From Geminicoccaceae bacterium (GTDB lineage: Bacteria > Pseudomonadota > Alphaproteobacteria > Geminicoccales > Geminicoccaceae), in assembly GCA_028285265.1 (NCBI GenBank), contig JANQPX010000041.1:1-59946 (forward strand): DNA of 59,946 nt. The letters are read 5' to 3'. The position numbers and the translations under genes were made by a program. The notes below the pieces were generated by a model. It was not told the origin of the DNA. It saw only the letters and a list, made by a program, of their open reading frames with translations, and ran no database searches. Within the stretch, counting starts at the first letter, position 1. Each line of letters opens with the position of its first letter. Of the stretch, positions 51,005 to 59,799 are shown piece by piece.

Positions 51005-52372
51005 TCAATAAGCAAATTCTGAAAAGATCGGATCAATATTGCCCTGCCAACGTCGTTCGAACGCGTCGAGCTTTTCTTCGGCAGGCGTACGGCCGCGTTC
51101 GATCACGAGCTTTAGCGACGCTAAAAACTGGCGCTCGTCCTGAGCGGCCCAATCCTCCTCCGAGCGCGCACGGAGGCCATCATCGGCAATGGCCAGCATC
51201 ATCTTGGCCAGATCAAGAACGGTGCCACGCCGAAACGGCGTCGCTAGGCCGGTTTTTGGAACCTGGTCGCGCAGAGATTGGTGTTCCTGAATTGTCCAGT
51301 CCTTGATGAGATCGAAAGCGGCATCAAGGCTGGATTGATGGTAAAGCACACCCACCCAAATAGCTGGCAGTGCGCAAAGGGAGCGCCAGGGTCCACCATC
51401 GGCACCACGCATCTCCAAGAAACGCTTCATGCGCACTTCTGGAAAGAGTGTGGTCAGATGGTCATCCCAATCAGTGATGGTGGGGACCTCCCCGGGAAGT
51501 GCTGGCAAACGGCCGTCTAGAAAGTCTCGAAAGCTCTGGCCACTGGCGTCAAGATACTCGCCATCACGGTAAACAAAATACATCGGCACATCGAGGACGT
51601 GTTCGACGTAACGTTGGAAACCCATGCCGTCTTCGAAAACGAAGGGAAGAATGCCGGTGCGGTCAGGGTCGGTATCGGTCCAAATGTGGCTGCGATAACT
51701 CAGGAAGCCATTGGGCTCACCATTGGTGAAGGGGCTATTGGCAAAAAGTGCTGTCACAATAGGCTGCAACGCCAGGCTCACCCTAAACTTTTGGACCATG
51801 TCTGCTTCGGAACCAAAGTCGAGATTCGTCTGGATCGTGCACGTTCGGAGCATCATATCGATGCCCAGACTGCCCTTTCGTTGCATGTATTCGCGCATAA
51901 TCTTATAGCGGCCCTTGGGCATCCATGGGATGTCCTCGCGTGCCCATTTCGGCTGAAAGCCCATCCCGAGCATGCCGACGCCAAGTGGCTCAGCAATCGT
52001 GCGCACCTGATCGAGATGTTCATGAACCTCCGAACAGGTCTCATGAAGCGTTGTCACTGGTGCACCTGAAAGCTCGAACTGACCGCCAGGCTCTAGACTC
52101 ACGCTGGCGCCCCCCTTTTTGAGCGCTATCGGAAGACCATTCTCAGCCACGCGCTCCCAGCCGAACTGGTCCGCAAGTCCATCCAAAAGCGTGCGAATTC
52201 CAACCTCACCGTCGTAGGGAAGGGGCTTGAGATCTGAGTGGCAATAGGCAAACTTCTCGTGTTCCGTACCGATCCGCCATGCCGATTTCGGCTTACATCC
52301 GGATTCCAGATGCTCGACTAGTTGCCGATAGTTGGTGATCGGCGCACCCTTCTCCGCGGGCGGTGCTGACAT
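51005..52372 (-). CDS. gshA: Glutamate-cysteine ligase, plant/alphaproteobacterial type (GCS2)
   Basis: 455 residues. It joins glutamate and cysteine, the first step of glutathione synthesis. Blocks typical of the GCS2 family: WRIGTEHEKFAY, GGASVSLEPGGQFELSGAP, GRYKIMREYMQRKGSLGID, MMLRTCTIQTNLDFGSEADM, ANSPFTNGEPNGFLSYRSHI and MRGADGGPWRSLCALPA. Full length. It lies 256 bp downstream of glyA on the same strand. gshB is not present. Confidence 0.96.
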   Translation of the reverse strand: MSAPPAEKGAPITNYRQLVEHLESGCKPKSAWRIGTEHEKFAYCHSDLKPLPYDGEVGIRTLLDGLADQFGWERVAENGLPIALKKGGASVSLEPGGQFELSGAPVTTLHETCSEVHEHLDQVRTIAEPLGVGMLGMGFQPKWAREDIPWMPKGRYKIMREYMQRKGSLGIDMMLRTCTIQTNLDFGSEADMVQKFRVSLALQPIVTALFANSPFTNGEPNGFLSYRSHIWTDTDPDRTGILPFVFEDGMGFQRYVEHVLDVPMYFVYRDGEYLDASGQSFRDFLDGRLPALPGEVPTITDWDDHLTTLFPEVRMKRFLEMRGADGGPWRSLCALPAIWVGVLYHQSSLDAAFDLIKDWTIQEHQSLRDQVPKTGLATPFRRGTVLDLAKMMLAIADDGLRARSEEDWAAQDERQFLASLKLVIERGRTPAEEKLDAFERRWQGNIDPIFSEFAY

Positions 52373-52469
52373 CCCCGTCCTCCAAGAAAATCGGCCGCCC
52401 CCAGGGCCGTGTTGGCAATGGCGGTAGCTGAGCGGGATTGGCCGCAGACGTCAAGTCAGTGCCGGGCGG

Positions 52470-52724
52470 ATGTGTCTTATCCATAACAATAGTGATGCGC
52501 AAACAAACCACGCCTCGACGTCTTTTGGGCCAATTGAAGTGGCCGTCTCCAATGACCCGACATCACGCGAGGCTGTCGAGAAACTGGTTGACGTTTCCCG
52601 ATCAATAAATGCGGCGCGCAAGCGTTTCTTAGGGGTAGATTGGAAAACGCCGACAGAGCGCGGTCGCCTCTTCTTTGACTTTAGCTTCCACAGCCTCGTT
52701 TCCATGAGTGCCATGGGCCGCTAG
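52470..52724 (+). CDS. Possible small protein antisense to the glyA end
   Basis: 84 codons from ATG, beginning MCLIHNNSDAQTNHASTSFG and containing EAVEKLVDVSRSINAARKRF. It overlaps the 3' end of glyA by 96 bp on the opposite strand and fills the glyA-gshA gap. GGGCGG precedes the ATG but very closely. No family recognised; may be chance. Confidence 0.25.
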   Translation: MCLIHNNSDAQTNHASTSFGPIEVAVSNDPTSREAVEKLVDVSRSINAARKRFLGVDWKTPTERGRLFFDFSFHSLVSMSAMGR

Positions 52725-53909
52725 TCCATCCAAGACTTCGGCGATCATGCGACCGACCTCCTGAAACTCGGCAATACCAAAACCACGCGTTGTCCCAGCA
52801 GGTGACCCGAGCCGGATGCCGGACGTGATGGTCGGTTTTTCCGGATCGTTTGGGACGCCATTTTTGTTGCAGGTGATATGCGCACGCCCGAGGGCTTTTT
52901 CAGCATCCACACCTGTCACAGACTTTGGGCGAAGGTCGACCAACAGGACATGTGTGTCGGTTCCCCCAGAGACGAGATCAAGACCTTCGGCCTTCAGCAT
53001 GTCACCGAGTGCTTTGGCGTTCTCGACCACCTGCCGCGCGTAGGTCTTGAAGCTTGGCTGAAGCGCTTCGCCAAAGGCAACAGCCTTAGCGGCAACCACA
53101 TGCATCAAAGGGCCGCCTTGGAGGCCTGGGAAAATCGCTGCATTGATTTTCTTGGCAATCGTCTCGTCGTTCGAAAGTATCATCCCACCACGGGGCCCGC
53201 GGAGCGTTTTGTGGGTCGTCGTGGTCACCACGTGAGCATGCGGGAAGGGCGATGGATGAACGCCAGCGGCTACCAGTCCTGCGAAATGGGCCATGTCGAC
53301 ATGCAGCCGCGCGCCGACGTCATCGGCAATTTGACGAAATCGAGCGAAATCGATGATGCGCGGATAGGCCGAACCGCCAGCGATAATTAATGTAGGACGA
53401 TGTTCCTTGGCGAGGGCTTCGACCTGATCGAAATCGATGAGATGGGTTCTAGGATCGACACCATATTGAACGGCATTGAACCATTTGCCGGAAAGATTGG
53501 GCTTCGCGCCGTGCGTCAAGTGGCCGCCAGCATCGAGGCTCATGCCTAGGATCGTGTCGCCCGCTTTAGCAAGACCAAGTAGAACGGCCTGATTGGCCTG
53601 TGATCCTGAACTCGCTTGGACATTGGCATAGGAACACCCGAAGAGCGTCGTTGCCCGTTCGATCGCCAGCTCTTCGGCGATGTCGACATATTGGCAGCCG
53701 CCATAGTACCGGCGACCCGGATAACCCTCGGCATACTTGTTAGTGAGGACCGAGCCAGCTGTCTCGAGCACAGCCTTGCTCACGATATTTTCTGAGGCGA
53801 TGAGCTCGATCTCATTCTGCTGACGACCGAGTTCCTTTTGGATCGCGGCAAAGAGTTCGGGATCGGATTCAGCGACGGAGGACTGAAAAAAGGCTGAACT
53901 GGGCGACAT
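52629..53909 (-). CDS. glyA: Serine hydroxymethyltransferase
   Basis: 426 residues from the ATG at 53909. It interconverts serine and glycine with tetrahydrofolate, using PLP. Landmarks: IELIASENIVSKAVLETAGS, NKYAEGYPGRRYYGGCQYVD, VQASSGSQANQAVLLGLA, DMAHFAGLVAAGVHPSPFPH and the PLP lysine in VTTTTHKTLRGPRGGMI. The C-terminal SGIRLGSPAGTTRGFG is typical. The ribosome site AAGGG lies upstream. gshA follows. Confidence 0.96.
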   Translation of the reverse strand: MSPSSAFFQSSVAESDPELFAAIQKELGRQQNEIELIASENIVSKAVLETAGSVLTNKYAEGYPGRRYYGGCQYVDIAEELAIERATTLFGCSYANVQASSGSQANQAVLLGLAKAGDTILGMSLDAGGHLTHGAKPNLSGKWFNAVQYGVDPRTHLIDFDQVEALAKEHRPTLIIAGGSAYPRIIDFARFRQIADDVGARLHVDMAHFAGLVAAGVHPSPFPHAHVVTTTTHKTLRGPRGGMILSNDETIAKKINAAIFPGLQGGPLMHVVAAKAVAFGEALQPSFKTYARQVVENAKALGDMLKAEGLDLVSGGTDTHVLLVDLRPKSVTGVDAEKALGRAHITCNKNGVPNDPEKPTITSGIRLGSPAGTTRGFGIAEFQEVGRMIAEVLDGLAAHGTHGNEAVEAKVKEEATALCRRFPIYP

Positions 53910-54079
53910 AGAGGTGCATCCCTTGGGCACAAGAAAGCCGCCGCGGATGGACCGGGCGGCGCAGCTGTGACTGTCCTAGCGTCCTTATCGCGGCAGAGCA
54001 ATGGTGCGCTAGGGTTCGGTTTGGAATGCACTTCATCTTTGTGGCATGCTTTGCTTACGTTGAACACGGGAGACGTGCC

Positions 54080-54817
54080 TTGCCCGCTGCAGATATGAGA
54101 TCACCGCTCGGAATCCTTATGCTCAACACGCGGTTTCCGCGTCCGCCTGGCGATATTGGCAATCCTGAGACCTTTCCTTATCCCGTCTGCTATCATGTGA
54201 TCGAGCTCGCCACTGTCGAACGCATTGTGAATGCCGACGGACCGACTGCCGCAGTTATGGATGCATTTGTTGATGGGGCGCATACCTTAGTCGAGCAAGG
54301 GGCCAGCTCGCTCACGACGTCCTGCGGCTTCATGGCCATCGCGCAGAAAGAATTGGCAGGTCGCTGCCGCGTGCCGATGCTCGCCTCCAGCCTCTGTCAG
54401 GTTTCTCTCGTCCAGTCAACATTACCAGTCGGGAAGCGGGTAGGGGTTATTACGATCGATAGCCGCGAACTGACAGCGGCGCATTTTGTCGGCGTCGGGG
54501 CGCCCACCGATTTGCCGATCGAAGGGGTGGAAGGTGGTGAGCTTGCGGATGTCATTCAACGTGACTTGCCAAGTCTCGACGTAGCCAAGGCTGAGGCTGA
54601 TGTTATCGCTGCCGGAAAGCGTCTGCTTGCGAAGTCGCCAGATGTTGGCGCGATCGTTCTCGAATGCACCAATATGGCGCCGTATGCCCGATCTCTTGCC
54701 AAAGCGATGAGGATTCCGGTTTATGATATCATCGGCCTGCTCAGTTGGTGGCGGCGCGGCTTGGAGCCGCCCGCCTTTGGTGGTCGGGCACAAGCCGCCG
54801 TCACGAGCCATGGTTGA
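54080..54817 (+). CDS. Aspartate/glutamate (hydantoin) racemase-family protein
   Basis: 245 residues if the TTG at 54080 is used; it has GGGAGA about 6 nt upstream. The ATG at 54095 is the alternative. The two-domain racemase fold shows its paired catalytic cysteines: SSLTTSCGFMAIAQKELAG and IVLECTNMAPYARSLAKAM. Glycine-rich GKRVGVITIDS opens the second half. Members racemise or isomerise amino acids, hydantoins or maleate; the exact substrate is unknown. The gene is followed 136 bp later by a TRAP operon, so the transported acid may be its substrate (inference). The end GRAQAAVTSHG is ordinary. Confidence 0.82.
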   Translation: MPAADMRSPLGILMLNTRFPRPPGDIGNPETFPYPVCYHVIELATVERIVNADGPTAAVMDAFVDGAHTLVEQGASSLTTSCGFMAIAQKELAGRCRVPMLASSLCQVSLVQSTLPVGKRVGVITIDSRELTAAHFVGVGAPTDLPIEGVEGGELADVIQRDLPSLDVAKAEADVIAAGKRLLAKSPDVGAIVLECTNMAPYARSLAKAMRIPVYDIIGLLSWWRRGLEPPAFGGRAQAAVTSHG

Positions 54818-54953
54818 TGTGGCCTAGGCGTCTCGAACGCCAAAGGACGGATCTCGCCACGGGCAGGCGGCTCTTGATAAAAAAACGTTGGCGCGCCGGA
54901 GAAAACCCGCCAGCATAAACAAAGACTTTGGATCAAAAGAACAGGAGGCTTAG

Positions 54954-55925
54954 GTGAAAACGCTATCTCTACTTACTGGTACGGCGGTTGCGACGGCCTT
55001 AACGTTGCCAGCGTTGGCTGAGACCTGGGACATGCCCATGGCCTATGCTGACAGTAACTTTCACACGGAGAACGGCAAAGCATTCGCTGAGTGCGTAGCC
55101 GAGGGCTCGGGTGGTGATTTAGAGATAGTTGTTCACGGCGGTGGCTCGTTGTTTAAGGGCAACGAAATCTTGCGCGCGATTCGCACCGGGCAGGCGCCTA
55201 TTGGTGAACGGTTGATGTCAGCACATCAAAATGATGACGCGATGTATGGCTTCGATTCGATTCCTTTCTTGGCCTCGGGCTACGACGAGTCGGCCAAGCT
55301 CTGGGAGGTCGCCAGGCCGACCGTGGAGGGGTTGCTTGAAGAGCAAAACCTAGTGTTGCTCTATACCGTACCTTGGCCGCCGCAAGGAATTTATGCCAAC
55401 AAGGAATTGACCTCCAAAGCTGATATGGCAGGTGTCAAGTTCCGCTCTTACAATGCTGCGACTGCGCGTATGGCCGAGTTGATGGACGCCATTCCCGTGC
55501 AAATCGAAGCTGCCGAACTTAGCCAGGCCTTAGCGACCGGTGTTGCTGAGAGCTTTATTTCCTCTGGCGCGACTGGCTATGACCGCAAGGTCTGGGAGCA
55601 TTTATCTCACTGGTACGAAGTGAATGCCTGGTTGCCTCGCAATTATGTCATGGTCAACAAGGATGCGTGGGATGGTCTGACCGAAGGCGCCCAAACAGCC
55701 CTTAAAGACTGCGGCGCGAAGGCAGCCGAGACGGGAACAGCCCGATCGATCGAGTTGAATGACTGGTATAAAGATCAGCTGCGCTCGAATGGTATGACGG
55801 TGCAGAAGGCTGAAGGTCAACTCCGTGACGATATGGTTGCGATTGGTGAGACCATGACCGCCGAATGGCTTGAAGCGACCGGCGAGGCTGGTCAAGCAAT
55901 CGTCGATGCCTTCAAGGCTCAGTAG
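54954..55925 (+). CDS. TRAP transporter substrate-binding protein (DctP type), set 2
   Basis: 323 residues from GTG with a full AGGAGG upstream. A signal peptide (MKTLSLLTGTAVATALTLPA, cleavage near LAE) precedes the mature protein: WDMPMAYADSNFHTENGKAF, VVHGGGSLFKGNEILRAIRT, and DMAGVKFRSYNAATARMAEL, which carries the substrate-gripping Arg. AAELSQALATGVAESFISSG is the second ligand-site block. First gene of a P-Q-M operon; a stable hairpin follows. Substrate unknown. Confidence 0.94.
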   Translation: MKTLSLLTGTAVATALTLPALAETWDMPMAYADSNFHTENGKAFAECVAEGSGGDLEIVVHGGGSLFKGNEILRAIRTGQAPIGERLMSAHQNDDAMYGFDSIPFLASGYDESAKLWEVARPTVEGLLEEQNLVLLYTVPWPPQGIYANKELTSKADMAGVKFRSYNAATARMAELMDAIPVQIEAAELSQALATGVAESFISSGATGYDRKVWEHLSHWYEVNAWLPRNYVMVNKDAWDGLTEGAQTALKDCGAKAAETGTARSIELNDWYKDQLRSNGMTVQKAEGQLRDDMVAIGETMTAEWLEATGEAGQAIVDAFKAQ

Positions 55926-55933
55926 TGGTGATT

Positions 55934-55963
55934 GGCCCGCTTGGTCTCTCGACCAGGCGGGCC
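55934..55963 (+). promoter_or_regulatory. Hairpin between dctP and dctQ
   Basis: GGCCCGCTTGGTC and GACCAGGCGGGCC pair across a TCTC tetraloop, 13 bp with one G-U pair, starting 9 bp after the dctP stop. No U-run follows. Such hairpins commonly protect the binding-protein message and reduce readthrough into the permease genes. Confidence 0.6.
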
Positions 55964-55988
55964 GTCTGCTTCGAAAGACCGAGATATC

Positions 55989-56537
55989 ATGCGCGGCCTG
56001 ATCATCGTTGGACGCACCCTCCGGCCATGGCTCGACCGGCTCTATGATCTTGCAGGTGGGCTCGCAGCACTGTTCCTCATCGCGATCCTCATCATTATCT
56101 GCTTGCAAATGGGAGCTCGCTGGACAGGTCAGCAGTTCCCTGGTTCGACTGACTATGCTGGCTATTGCATGGCAGCAGCCTCGTTTTTTGCGCTGGCACA
56201 CGCTTTCAATCGTGGCGCTCATATCCGTGTATCGCTGTTTTTAAGTAGGCTTGGGCGTTTCCGTCGCGTCGGTGAACTCTGGTGTCTCGGGATCGCGGCT
56301 GTGCTCGCGATTTTCTTCGCCATATACGCGGTCAAGGCGGTGCAGGTCTCGATCCAGCTGAATGACATTTCTCAGGGTCAAGACGCGACACCGATTTGGA
56401 TCCCTCAGCTCGCTATGGCAATCGGGACCTGCTTGTTTGCGATCTGTCTCGTCGATCGTCTCTTGAGGGTTGCGTTCGGCGGGAGCTGGTATCTGGGTGA
56501 TCCGAATGTCAACGAGCAGAGCGTCGATGCTGATTGA
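55989..56537 (+). CDS. TRAP transporter small permease (DctQ type), set 2
   Basis: 182 residues from the ATG at 55989, the first Met directly before the membrane region, with GAG upstream; a longer frame from 55932 would cross the hairpin. Four spans are seen: about 20-42 (AGGLAALFLIAILIIICLQM), 55-75, 95-118 and 138-160. QQFPGSTDYAGYCMAAASFF and LAHAFNRGAHIRVSLFLSRL mark the family. Partner of the following DctM. Confidence 0.88.
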   Translation: MRGLIIVGRTLRPWLDRLYDLAGGLAALFLIAILIIICLQMGARWTGQQFPGSTDYAGYCMAAASFFALAHAFNRGAHIRVSLFLSRLGRFRRVGELWCLGIAAVLAIFFAIYAVKAVQVSIQLNDISQGQDATPIWIPQLAMAIGTCLFAICLVDRLLRVAFGGSWYLGDPNVNEQSVDAD

Positions 56538-56568
56538 GCCCGTCGTCGGAAGGGAAGTTTGAGGGGCC

Positions 56569-57879
56569 ATGGAACATCTCTATTTGACCGTAATCTTCCT
56601 CTTCATCCTCTTCTTGTTCCTTGGCACAGGTGTTTGGGTTGGCCTCGCACTTCTCGGCGTGGCTTGGGTCGGCATGGAGCTTTTTACGTCGCGCCCAGCG
56701 GGCGATGCCATGATCACGACGATCTGGACAGCATCATCATCCTGGACGCTTACAGCGCTTCCGCTCTTCATTTGGATGGGTGAAATATTGTTCCGGACCC
56801 GTCTTTCGGAGGATATGTTCCGCGGCTTGTCTCCCTGGCTCGCTGGCCTCCCAGGCCGGCTGTTGCACACCAACATTGTTGGCTGCACGGTTTTCGCAGC
56901 CGTTTCGGGTAGCTCAGCGGCGACTGTCACAACGGTTGGCAAAATGTCGATACCCGAGCTTCGGCGGCGGAAATATCCGGAACGCCTGATCGTCGGTACG
57001 CTTGCCGGGGCCGGCACGCTCGGCCTCATGATTCCACCGTCGCTTACCCTCATTGTCTATGGCGTTACCATTAACGAGTCGATTTCCAAGTTGTTTATGG
57101 CGGGCGTCCTGCCCGGGCTTACGCTCGGCCTTTTGTTCATGGGCTATATCGCCTTTTGGTCGTTTACCCGACGCGACGAGGTGCCGCCGCCCGAGCCCGC
57201 CTTGACCCTGGCCGAGAAAGTAAGGCAAAGCCGATTTCTGATACCGGTAATTTGCTTGATTCTGACCGTATTGGGCTCAATTTACCTGGGCTTTGCCACG
57301 GCGACGGAAGCTGCTGCATTCGGTGTCCTTGGAGCGCTGTTGCTTGCCGCGGCCCAAGGATCGCTGACCTGGGAGACTTTCACCACAAGTCTTATGGGGG
57401 CGACGCGTACCTCCTGCATGATCGCCTTGATTCTCGCGGGCGCGGCCTTTCTGGCGCTAGCTATGGGATTTACCGGGCTTCCTAGAGCGCTGGCCGGGTG
57501 GATCGCCGCGATGGAGTTGAGTCCGATCTCGTTGATCGTTGCGCTTACGTTTTTCTACATCGTGTTGGGGTGTTTTCTCGACGGCATCTCGTCCGTTGTG
57601 CTGACGATGGCCGTGGTAGAGCCAATGATCCGCGCCGCGGGCATCGATCTCATTTGGTTCGGTATCTTTATTGTCGTCGTCGTCGAAATGGCGCAGATCA
57701 CCCCGCCCATCGGCTTTAATCTCTTCGTTCTCCAAGGCATGACTGGCCATGAAATAAGTTACATCGCACGTACTGCCGTACCATTTTTCCTGTTGATGTG
57801 CCTGATGGTTGTTATTCTCGTGATGTTCCCGGAACTGGCGACCTTTCTTCCTGAGACCATGCGCAATGCTCCGGGCTGA
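56569..57879 (+). CDS. TRAP transporter large permease (DctM type), set 2
   Basis: 436 residues with about 12 hydrophobic spans. Family blocks: WTLTALPLFIWMGEILFRTR, AAVSGSSAATVTTVGKMSIP, LMIPPSLTLIVYGVTINESI, GFATATEAAAFGVLGALLLA and MAQITPPIGFNLFVLQGMTG. GGCC-rich DNA with GAGGGG precedes the ATG. It forms the sodium-driven channel with DctQ and ends the operon; no obvious terminator follows. Confidence 0.94.
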   Translation: MEHLYLTVIFLFILFLFLGTGVWVGLALLGVAWVGMELFTSRPAGDAMITTIWTASSSWTLTALPLFIWMGEILFRTRLSEDMFRGLSPWLAGLPGRLLHTNIVGCTVFAAVSGSSAATVTTVGKMSIPELRRRKYPERLIVGTLAGAGTLGLMIPPSLTLIVYGVTINESISKLFMAGVLPGLTLGLLFMGYIAFWSFTRRDEVPPPEPALTLAEKVRQSRFLIPVICLILTVLGSIYLGFATATEAAAFGVLGALLLAAAQGSLTWETFTTSLMGATRTSCMIALILAGAAFLALAMGFTGLPRALAGWIAAMELSPISLIVALTFFYIVLGCFLDGISSVVLTMAVVEPMIRAAGIDLIWFGIFIVVVVEMAQITPPIGFNLFVLQGMTGHEISYIARTAVPFFLLMCLMVVILVMFPELATFLPETMRNAPG

Positions 57880-58165
57880 CGAAGTGTGAGAAGGACATCG
57901 ATCTCGATGGGCACCGCGCACAGCGGCTATGGCTGGTTGGCGTCTTTAAAAGAACGGTTCAATGCTTGAGGTTTTCATGTTTGAGAGATTGCTTTAAAAA
58001 TAGACTCTAAAATATTGTAAAACAATGATAATACTTCCACGATTGAGCTTGTTCAAAAGGAAGTGATCACCATCCTTCTTGCTCGATCCTACCGTCGATT
58101 TGTTGCTCACAAAATCTTAATCTTGTTGTGCAAGTAACGTTAACGAAGGCGGTTGCGGGGGGGGG

Positions 58166-58741
58166 ATGATGACGCGACTTTCCTACATCGAACGTGACGA
58201 CGCTGATCCACGGTTGCGGGCGGTCTATGATGCCGTCGATTCCTATGGGCCCTTTGCAAACCAGACCAGGACAATGGCTCATTGCCCTCCGGTACTCGAG
58301 CATATCATGGCCCTGCTCTTTGCGCTTAGAAAGGAGGGCCGTCTTAGCCAACGTCATATCGAGCTCTTGAATGTGACGGTGGCGAAGCTCAATCAGTGTG
58401 ATTATTGTTTGGCGCATCATGCGCCAAAGCTTGAGGTTCAAGGAATGAGCCAAGAGGGAATCGCTCGATTGCCAGCGCATGAAGAACATCCTGAGCTTGA
58501 TGAGACCGATCGGTTGGTTGTGGATTACTCGGTACAAGTCAGCCAAGCACCTCGCCGCATTACGGATGGATTCTTTGAGCGATTGCGGGCTCGGTTCTCA
58601 GAAGCCGAGATTGCGGAGCTTACTTGGCGAATCGGCCTTGCCGGAGCGTTCAATCACATCAACCAGGCTCTCGATATCGATACAGAGTCAGACCTCATTC
58701 AGCTTGGTGCAGGTAGAATGCGTCACGATGCTGATGTTTGA
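58166..58741 (+). CDS. AhpD / carboxymuconolactone-decarboxylase-like protein
   Basis: 191 residues; tandem ATG codons at 58166/58169 follow a G-run. The redox motif NQCDYCLAHH (C78-x-x-C81 with a following His pair) is that of AhpD-like alkylhydroperoxidases. ELTWRIGLAGAFNHINQALD is the second conserved helix. It probably removes peroxides or reduces a disulphide partner in the cytoplasm. It is a lone gene 286 bp after dctM. Confidence 0.88.
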   Translation: MMTRLSYIERDDADPRLRAVYDAVDSYGPFANQTRTMAHCPPVLEHIMALLFALRKEGRLSQRHIELLNVTVAKLNQCDYCLAHHAPKLEVQGMSQEGIARLPAHEEHPELDETDRLVVDYSVQVSQAPRRITDGFFERLRARFSEAEIAELTWRIGLAGAFNHINQALDIDTESDLIQLGAGRMRHDADV

Positions 58742-58814
58742 CGGGCGTGATGAGCGCTAAGGCACGCCGTGGTTTGTCAAATCCAGCCTTGGACGTCATA
58801 AAAGAGGTCTTGCA

Positions 58815-59687
58815 ATGACATCGTTTTTGGTCCAGCGGACCCTCGGAATTCTAGCGTTGGTTGCGATCGCATCTGCTTCCATAGCAGACCATGCTGAAGC
58901 AGCTGACGAGCTCGATCTTTACATGGTTATGACAATGGCCGGTGTTACGGCTGGATCGATCAAGCTCTCTGTCGATGAGCAAGAGAGTGAGACGATCAGC
59001 AAGCTTTCTATGAAGAGCCAGGGCCTTTTCAAGTTCTTGACGGGGTATAAGAGCCGGGCCGTAGCGCATAGCTCGAACGGCGTTGATTCATCTCCGCCAA
59101 TGCCGCTTCGCTATGAGTCGACCTACGAGGCCAAATCCGGAGAGCGACGTGTCGAGATTCGCTATGATGACCAAACGGGGGACATCGGATCGTTAGGCAG
59201 TTGGAAACGCGGTAAGCCTCGGAAGACCAGGGTGTCGGCGGCTTTGCAAGCGGGAACGGTAGATCCATTGACGGCGATGGTCCGCTTTCGGCATTGGATT
59301 CGAGAGCTTCGTGGCGACGTCGGACTACAGCGGATTGGCCATGTTGAGACTGTTTCGAAAACACAGGTTTTTGATGTCTTCGATGGCCGTCGACGTTACC
59401 GTTTGTCCATCGATCTGCTGGAGCGACTAGAGGCCAGTCCAACGGGTTTTTCTGTTCCAGCTTTGCGCTTCAGGGTGGAGTTGGAAACGCTCGCAGGTTT
59501 CGGCAAGAACGACATGCTCGCGAATTGGTCGAGCGAAGATGGACAGCGTTGGATCGACGTCGTCGTTTCCGATGAGAACAGCCCTATCCCGATCTCAATG
59601 TCGACGATTGGCGGAAGTCTGAAGACCGACATCCAAACAAGAAAGATCTGTCGCGGCGAGGATCACTGCAGGAAAGTCAGCCACTGA
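58815..59687 (+). CDS. Exported DUF3108 protein
   Basis: 290 residues. A signal peptide (about 1-30, ending DHAEAADE) leads to a DUF3108 domain: LYMVMTMAGVTAGSIKLSVD, a FKFLTGYKSRAVAHSS block, AGTVDPLTAMVRFRHWIREL and FDGRRRYRLSIDLLERLEAS. These proteins lie in the periplasm and are thought to be beta-rich, lipid- or polysaccharide-linked; function unknown. GAGG precedes the ATG. It converges on clpX. Confidence 0.88.
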   Translation: MTSFLVQRTLGILALVAIASASIADHAEAADELDLYMVMTMAGVTAGSIKLSVDEQESETISKLSMKSQGLFKFLTGYKSRAVAHSSNGVDSSPPMPLRYESTYEAKSGERRVEIRYDDQTGDIGSLGSWKRGKPRKTRVSAALQAGTVDPLTAMVRFRHWIRELRGDVGLQRIGHVETVSKTQVFDVFDGRRRYRLSIDLLERLEASPTGFSVPALRFRVELETLAGFGKNDMLANWSSEDGQRWIDVVVSDENSPIPISMSTIGGSLKTDIQTRKICRGEDHCRKVSH

Positions 59688-59799
59688 CCGTCACGATCGA
59701 CCTTGCGTTTCCAAGCAACGAGTATCTCACGAGCGGTAACCGCTGCAGGACCCCTCGTGCCTTTTTCCATGAACGAGTAATGGCTGTCGACGTCGGCGA

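Noticed and set aside
54026..54079. Upstream extension of the racemase-family gene
   Set aside because: The added residues MHFIFVACFAYVEHGRRA are not family-like and the ribosome site fits the TTG at 54080 better.
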